Part shown: positions 45,746 to 64,000 of the stretch, in pieces
How positions within the stretch are numbered: position 1 is the first letter of the stretch
Layout: every line of letters starts with the position of its first letter
Origin: Mermis nigrescens
Lineage: Eukaryota > Nematoda > Enoplea > Mermithida > Mermithidae
Length of the DNA: 64,000 nt
Direction: 5' to 3'
NCBI GenBank assembly: GCA_036768485.1
Contig: JAVLUZ010000729.1
Span: forward strand, 186,001-250,000
Translations under genes and position numbers: made by a program
Notes under the pieces: model-generated
What the model saw: only the letters and a program-made list of their open reading frames with translations
Database searches by the model: none
Told to the model about the DNA's origin: nothing

Positions 45746-46338
45746 TTGATGAGAGGCAAAAGAACAACATTTTTTGACATTTACTCGCGCTTTAGTTTTT
45801 CTTCGAAGACTTCGTCATTCATTCAAGCTGTAAACTTCGACTTTTGACTCTTTGTACATTAATTAAATCAATGTTAATAATTTAATAGGATATAATTGAG
45901 AATACAGTTATTAATAATTGATTAATAATCTCAATTACAGTTACATTTTTACTCCTTACTCTACTCTTACTCTTTGTACCAAATATTTTGTTTCTTATTT
46001 TGATAAATGATTATAAGTTGCTGCAACCACATACCTAATGTACCTCATTGTTTTAAGTACCTACCTACTTGTTAAATGAGCGAAAGAAAACCTGTTTCGT
46101 CTGATTTCAGCTGATCATGTAAAGTTTTCATTTGACAGACTACAAATAGGAATATTATCCTCATTTCATTTCATTAGGAATTATTTGAATATACAGAATC
46201 GCCCTTTGCCATAATTTCGTCGATCGTTCCGACTTAATTAGCGATTATTTTTATGTTGGTTGAATGAATATTACCTGATATTTTTGCATTTTCGCTTAAT
46301 TGTTCGATATTCGTAAATATCGCATTCGAATATCAAGA
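45746..46338 (+). other. Region upstream of Abi
   Basis: AT-rich, no hAT element recognised. Presumably holds the Abi promoter and 5' UTR, but no TATA or initiator can be supported. Confidence 0.3.
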
Positions 46339-60261
<13,923 letters not shown>

Positions 60262-60715
60262 GCCATTATCGATTGATTTTGCTTTTGCTTCTTGTTTACA
60301 CTTTTTTAATTCTATTCTGTAAACAATTGGACAAATGTAAAGTGTAAATTTTAATTCCCCCAATGTGGATTACTTCAAAGTGTCAATTTTCCCCCAGTTT
60401 GCGCGTTTTTCTTGTTTTTATTTTTTTTTGTAAAGTTTTGGCAACTGGGCCTAAGCCGGCCATGTTATCCGAATGAGGAGATTTGCCTGATCGAAATTTT
60501 ATGGCCGTGACCCGAGCAGTTTCGTTTTATTAATAAATTTTTGCTTTTGTACTGGCGCAAAATTATGTGCATGTTTGTAATTTTTGTTTATGTTTTCAAT
60601 TTTTCTCTTATTTTTCGAATATTTTCAATCGTTTTGCGAAATTTTTGCTGACGGAAGGAAATATGCATGATGGCGTGGGCTAATTTGTACGTAATGAAAT
60701 AAATTGATCTCAAAT
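60262..60715 (+). other. Abi: Abi 3' region
   Basis: Presumed 3' UTR and flank, T-rich, without a recognised repeat. Confidence 0.35.
60532..60537 (+). terminator. Abi: Possible poly(A) signal of Abi
   Basis: An AATAAA lies 271 bp after the SH3 stop codon; a second candidate is near 60698. Chance occurrence is likely in this AT-rich DNA. Confidence 0.3.
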
Positions 60716-60925
60716 CACCCATCCATAGTCGGTTGTCCTAATCCTTAAAGGCAGAAATTTTTTCGACCTCCCCTCGATTTTTGACAAAAATTGCGTTTTT
60801 TGTTCATTTTATGTTTTTTTGCATTTTTTGCCAAAAAAACATTATCCCTATTTCAGAAATGGTCCGGCTGACACCTCCCAAAATTTTAAGCTGCCTCTCC
60901 CAAAAGTTTGAGCTGATATAGATAT
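60716..60925 (-). mobile_element. hAT-C, reverse, diverged
   Basis: CACCCATCCATAGTCGGTTG, then GACCTCCCCTCGATTTTTGA, then GGTCCGGCTGACACCTCCCA and GAGCTGATATAGATATTG. Confidence 0.5.
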
Positions 60926-62790
60926 TGTCTCGTTTCATTTGTATATGTACCTTTGCTTGCCCGCATTATATCGTTTATTATTTATTTCCTGAATAAAATT
61001 TGGTCCTTTGCCGTGATTTCAGCAGATTCGTGCTACAGCACATTTGGTAAATTGTGCACAAATACCTACTAAATAAATTATAAAAATAAAAATTATCGTT
61101 TATGAAACGAAATATCGATTTTAAATACGAGGATGAAAAAATGGAGTTTTCAAAATCACTGGATGAAAGTAAGGAATAGAAAAGACAAAACGTCGAAATC
61201 GAAGCGAAATTGTTTTTAATATGTATATAGCATATGTAACTAGTTGATAATAATTGAGTTCGCCTGATTTCTTTTTGATTTTTTGCTAAGCTTTCTAGAT
61301 TTTCAAAATTTTAGATTTTTTTGCTGGTTTCCTTGATTCTAGCCGTACACTTTGTTTCGTAAATAATCTGCGGCTCATAAAGTTTTGTTTTTCGAACATT
61401 TGAAATATGTTCTAATAGTTATGGCTATTTTTATTAAAAGAAGTTCATTTTATCATTTTAACCTGTTCAAATGTTTTTATTTTTAATCGATTGACGAGTT
61501 ATTAATCCTTGATACGCTTCAATGAAATCGCTCTAGTTGTTAAACAGACTTCAGTTTTTGAAAATTTTGAATTTAAAACTCGTATATATCAACTATAGGC
61601 ACGACAAGATCTGAATTCAATTCTGAAAGCGCTTACACTAGAATCATTGCTAAAGCAAATAATCATCAATTAGTGTCAATATATTTCTTCCGTATGACAG
61701 TAATTTGACGGATTCTAAAATCATTATTTTCAATTGAAATGATGCATGCTGCGTTCTACAGTTTATCAGCCATTGTACGTGATCACTGGGGGCTGTTTGG
61801 TCACAGATTGGCTTGGATGTGAAGCTCCCCCTGAGTTGGTAGACACCCAGAACTGAATTTATGGTGCTAGTTTTAGCGATTTTGTCTCGTCGCCCCCACC
61901 AGAATTCGGTTGCTGCCCGTGTATGATTTTCACACCCAGCAGGAGAATCTTTTAACACCCCTTATTTTTCGATTATCCTAAAAAAATCGTAGAAACTGTC
62001 CTGTTTTAAGTTTTTTTATTGATCTTAGTTCAAAACTACCTATTTTTTGGCAGTAGCAATTTTTGACTATATTTTCTTTCATTTCATCGATTTTTCTTGA
62101 AAATGTTTTTCCCCATTTTTAGAAATAAATAGAATCCCCAGAAACAGTAGAGATTGTGCTTTTGATCTGTCCTGTATCCATCGTTTACAGCTGGTACTTA
62201 AAATTTATTTTTGGTTCCACTCACAGGGTCAAAATGATTAAAAAGTCGTGTTCATACATTGAACTAGTTTGTATTTTCAATGCTTTTTAATGTTTAGGCC
62301 ACTTTCGTTTTCATTTTAAGTCCATAGATTTAAAAATCTTCAGTTTTTTAAATTTAGTCGACGTCTGAGACCAGCATTTTTGTGCATTTATAGTTTAGGC
62401 TTGATACTTTTTATGGAGGGTAAAGATAAGAGAGTGAGGGGAAAAATCGGACCGAATAGCCAGAAGTGAATAAAACGATATATTCTAATCAGTCTGGGAT
62501 TTGATTGCCTATTTAGTGATGTAATAAGTCATTCTTACTTTTTATTTCGAAGCTTGACAATTTTTTCATCAAAATTTGGCAAATTTATGAATAAAAACGA
62601 AATTATATTTCCTGGATCTACGTTAGGAAAATTAGTCAGAATTAGAGGCAGGCACGGCTAGAGTAGATTTTTGCCATAGTTCTGGAAGTCGCACATTCTC
62701 TTTAAAAGATCTGTCTGTTAACAGGTTTTATATATAGGGCTTTCTACCCCATGTGACATCACATGACCACTTAAATGATTGGGATATATT
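60926..62790 (+). other. Intergenic, mostly unassigned
   Basis: AT-rich. 61815-61924 looks like an internally deleted hAT-A (GATGTGAAGCTCCCCC start, CCCCACCAGAATTCGG and GCTGCCCGTGTATG end). No exon supported. Confidence 0.35.
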
Positions 62791-62871
62791 CATACATGCA
62801 CAGTATGGGAATTATGGGAGGGGGGGTGAAATTATAAAATTAGGTTTTTTAGATCCGAAAATGATAGGAAC

Positions 62872-63727
62872 TATAGAGCTGTGCCGGGGGCCAGGCCCCG
62901 GCCCCGGCTCAAGGGCCTAGGCCCCAGGCCCCGGGCCGGGAGCCAAACTGGCCCCGGCACCGGGGCCAATGTTAGAGTTGATTATAATGTAGAAAATTGA
63001 TAATGTTCTGGGTAGATTTACCTTCAAACTCAATTTCAAGCAAACCGCGGAGATCTTGCTAATTCAAATCTTTATTTCACTATGTCAGATTGGTGCGAAT
63101 TTCTAGTTAATAATCAAAATTGACATATTTTAAATTGCAATTCATATAGACGAGCATTTCCAGCTTGCTTGGTAGCAGACAGCTACGTCTATCAGAACAA
63201 ATAGAATAATAAGCCTAAAAAAAGTGCAAAGTAAAGCACATTGAAAAACGCATCCAAGTCAGAGGAGTTAAATCCATTCATGGGCAGCTCAAAAATTCCA
63301 GAAGTCCACAATTTTTGAAAGTTAAAAAGTGCCTGATAATATATGGTAGAGCGAAAAAATACCGTTTTCTCGCGTTTCTCAATGAGAGCTATCCATTAGC
63401 ATCAAAAAACCGCAGAAAAACAGAAAAAATTCTGAAAATCAATTTCTGGGGGGTCTAGCGGATTTTTTTGGGGGGGGGGAGAATGTGAATTCTGGGGGGT
63501 CTAGATCCCCCGATGCCCATATTCTGTTATATCTTGCAATCCCAACAAATATTAACGCTTGACGTGCATATCTACAAGCAAGAATATATGCATAGGTACA
63601 TGCAACGGGTAGGGCAGGGTCGTACTATGAGCATAATAAAGCACGCTATTATTGGCCCCGGCCCCGGCACCGGGGCCTAGGCCCCGGCCCCGGCCCCGGC
63701 AAAAAAGGCGGCCCCGGCACAGCTCTA
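62872..63727. mobile_element. hAT-D, second copy, perfect duplication
   Basis: ATAGGAAC is duplicated at 62864-62871 and 63728-63735. Ends TATAGAGCTGTGCCGGGG and CCCCGGCACAGCTCTA, followed inwards by long GGCCCC arrays. 856 bp, containing a hAT-A copy. No transposase. Confidence 0.88.
63275..63535 (+). mobile_element. hAT-A nested in hAT-D
   Basis: Flanks GTTAAATC/GTTATATC (7 of 8). Starts CATTCATGGGCAGC, core AGAGCTATCCATTAGCATC. Confidence 0.7.
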
Positions 63728-64000
63728 ATAGGAACGCGTCAAAAACATCGTTTTTTACCGTTTCTGACGATGCTCTATCTTTCTAGAGCATAATAACAGA
63801 AAAATTTCTAAATAAAATCAAAAAAGTCGGAACAAATTAAACAAAGAGTATAATGACGGGATGCACCAGAAATTCGGCACTTTTGAGCAAACAGATAGCT
63901 AAAAACGCTTTAAAAAAGCATCTTTTCTACAAATTTTTAGAAAACATTTTGGGAACTTTCCAAGGCGGGGGTGAAAAAATTTTTTGCGGGAGGTGAAAAT

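Larger units (their letters stand above)
62791..64000 (+). mobile_element. hAT-B carrying hAT-D and hAT-A, right end outside window
   Basis: Starts CATACATGCACAGTATGGG (left flank GATATATT). B text stops at 62871 and resumes at 63728 (AACGCGTCAAAAACATCG) and runs off the window end. Confidence 0.7.

Overview
The window is nuclear DNA of a metazoan, probably an invertebrate. It is AT-rich and has spliced genes with long introns. I cannot name the phylum from sequence alone. Three host genes, all on the + strand, can be reassembled from exons whose splice phases mostly agree. They sit in a dense, nested field of short DNA transposons.

Region by region. (1) About 1.06-14.90 kb: the 3' six exons of an uncharacterised multi-exon gene. 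(2) 33.51-42.64 kb: a three-exon gene whose 337-residue product joins a nicotinamide riboside kinase-like domain to a MoaE/MOCS2B-like molybdopterin synthase large subunit. (3) 46.34-60.26 kb: an Abl-interactor (Abi) gene with eight recognisable exons, from the N-terminal WAVE-complex helix to the C-terminal SH3 domain. One middle exon has splice sites that do not work as written. Between genes 1 and 2 lies a nearly intact Jockey/CR1-type LINE (about 26.7-30.5 kb), with one frameshift in ORF2 and a single TAG between ORF1 and ORF2. It sits inside a hAT-type element whose 8-bp target duplication (GATCGGAC) is still exact.

Most of the rest is non-autonomous. I separated at least eleven families by their ends, here called hAT-A, B, C, D, E, F, H, I, K, L and M. 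Nearly all have ends of the CA...TG or TAGAG...CTCTA type, and many copies keep perfect or 7/8 8-bp target duplications, which points to hAT transposases. They nest up to three or four deep. Other content: a tRNA-derived SINE, a CAGGGTGGCC foldback element, three copies of a large repeat built from TTTACAC/GTGTAAA palindromes, several minisatellites, and long ATT, TA and TTTA microsatellites.

Two things stand out. First, a small stem-loop, GGCGC-GAA-GCGCC next to an AAAATTTT tract, recurs more than 20 times inside DNA-element families with unrelated ends and in one tandem array. Second, the TTTACAC elements have no coding capacity, carry dozens of GTGTAAA/TTTACAC sites and end in a long foldback. 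The three host genes show no functional link to each other. No transposase gene for the short elements was seen in the window.
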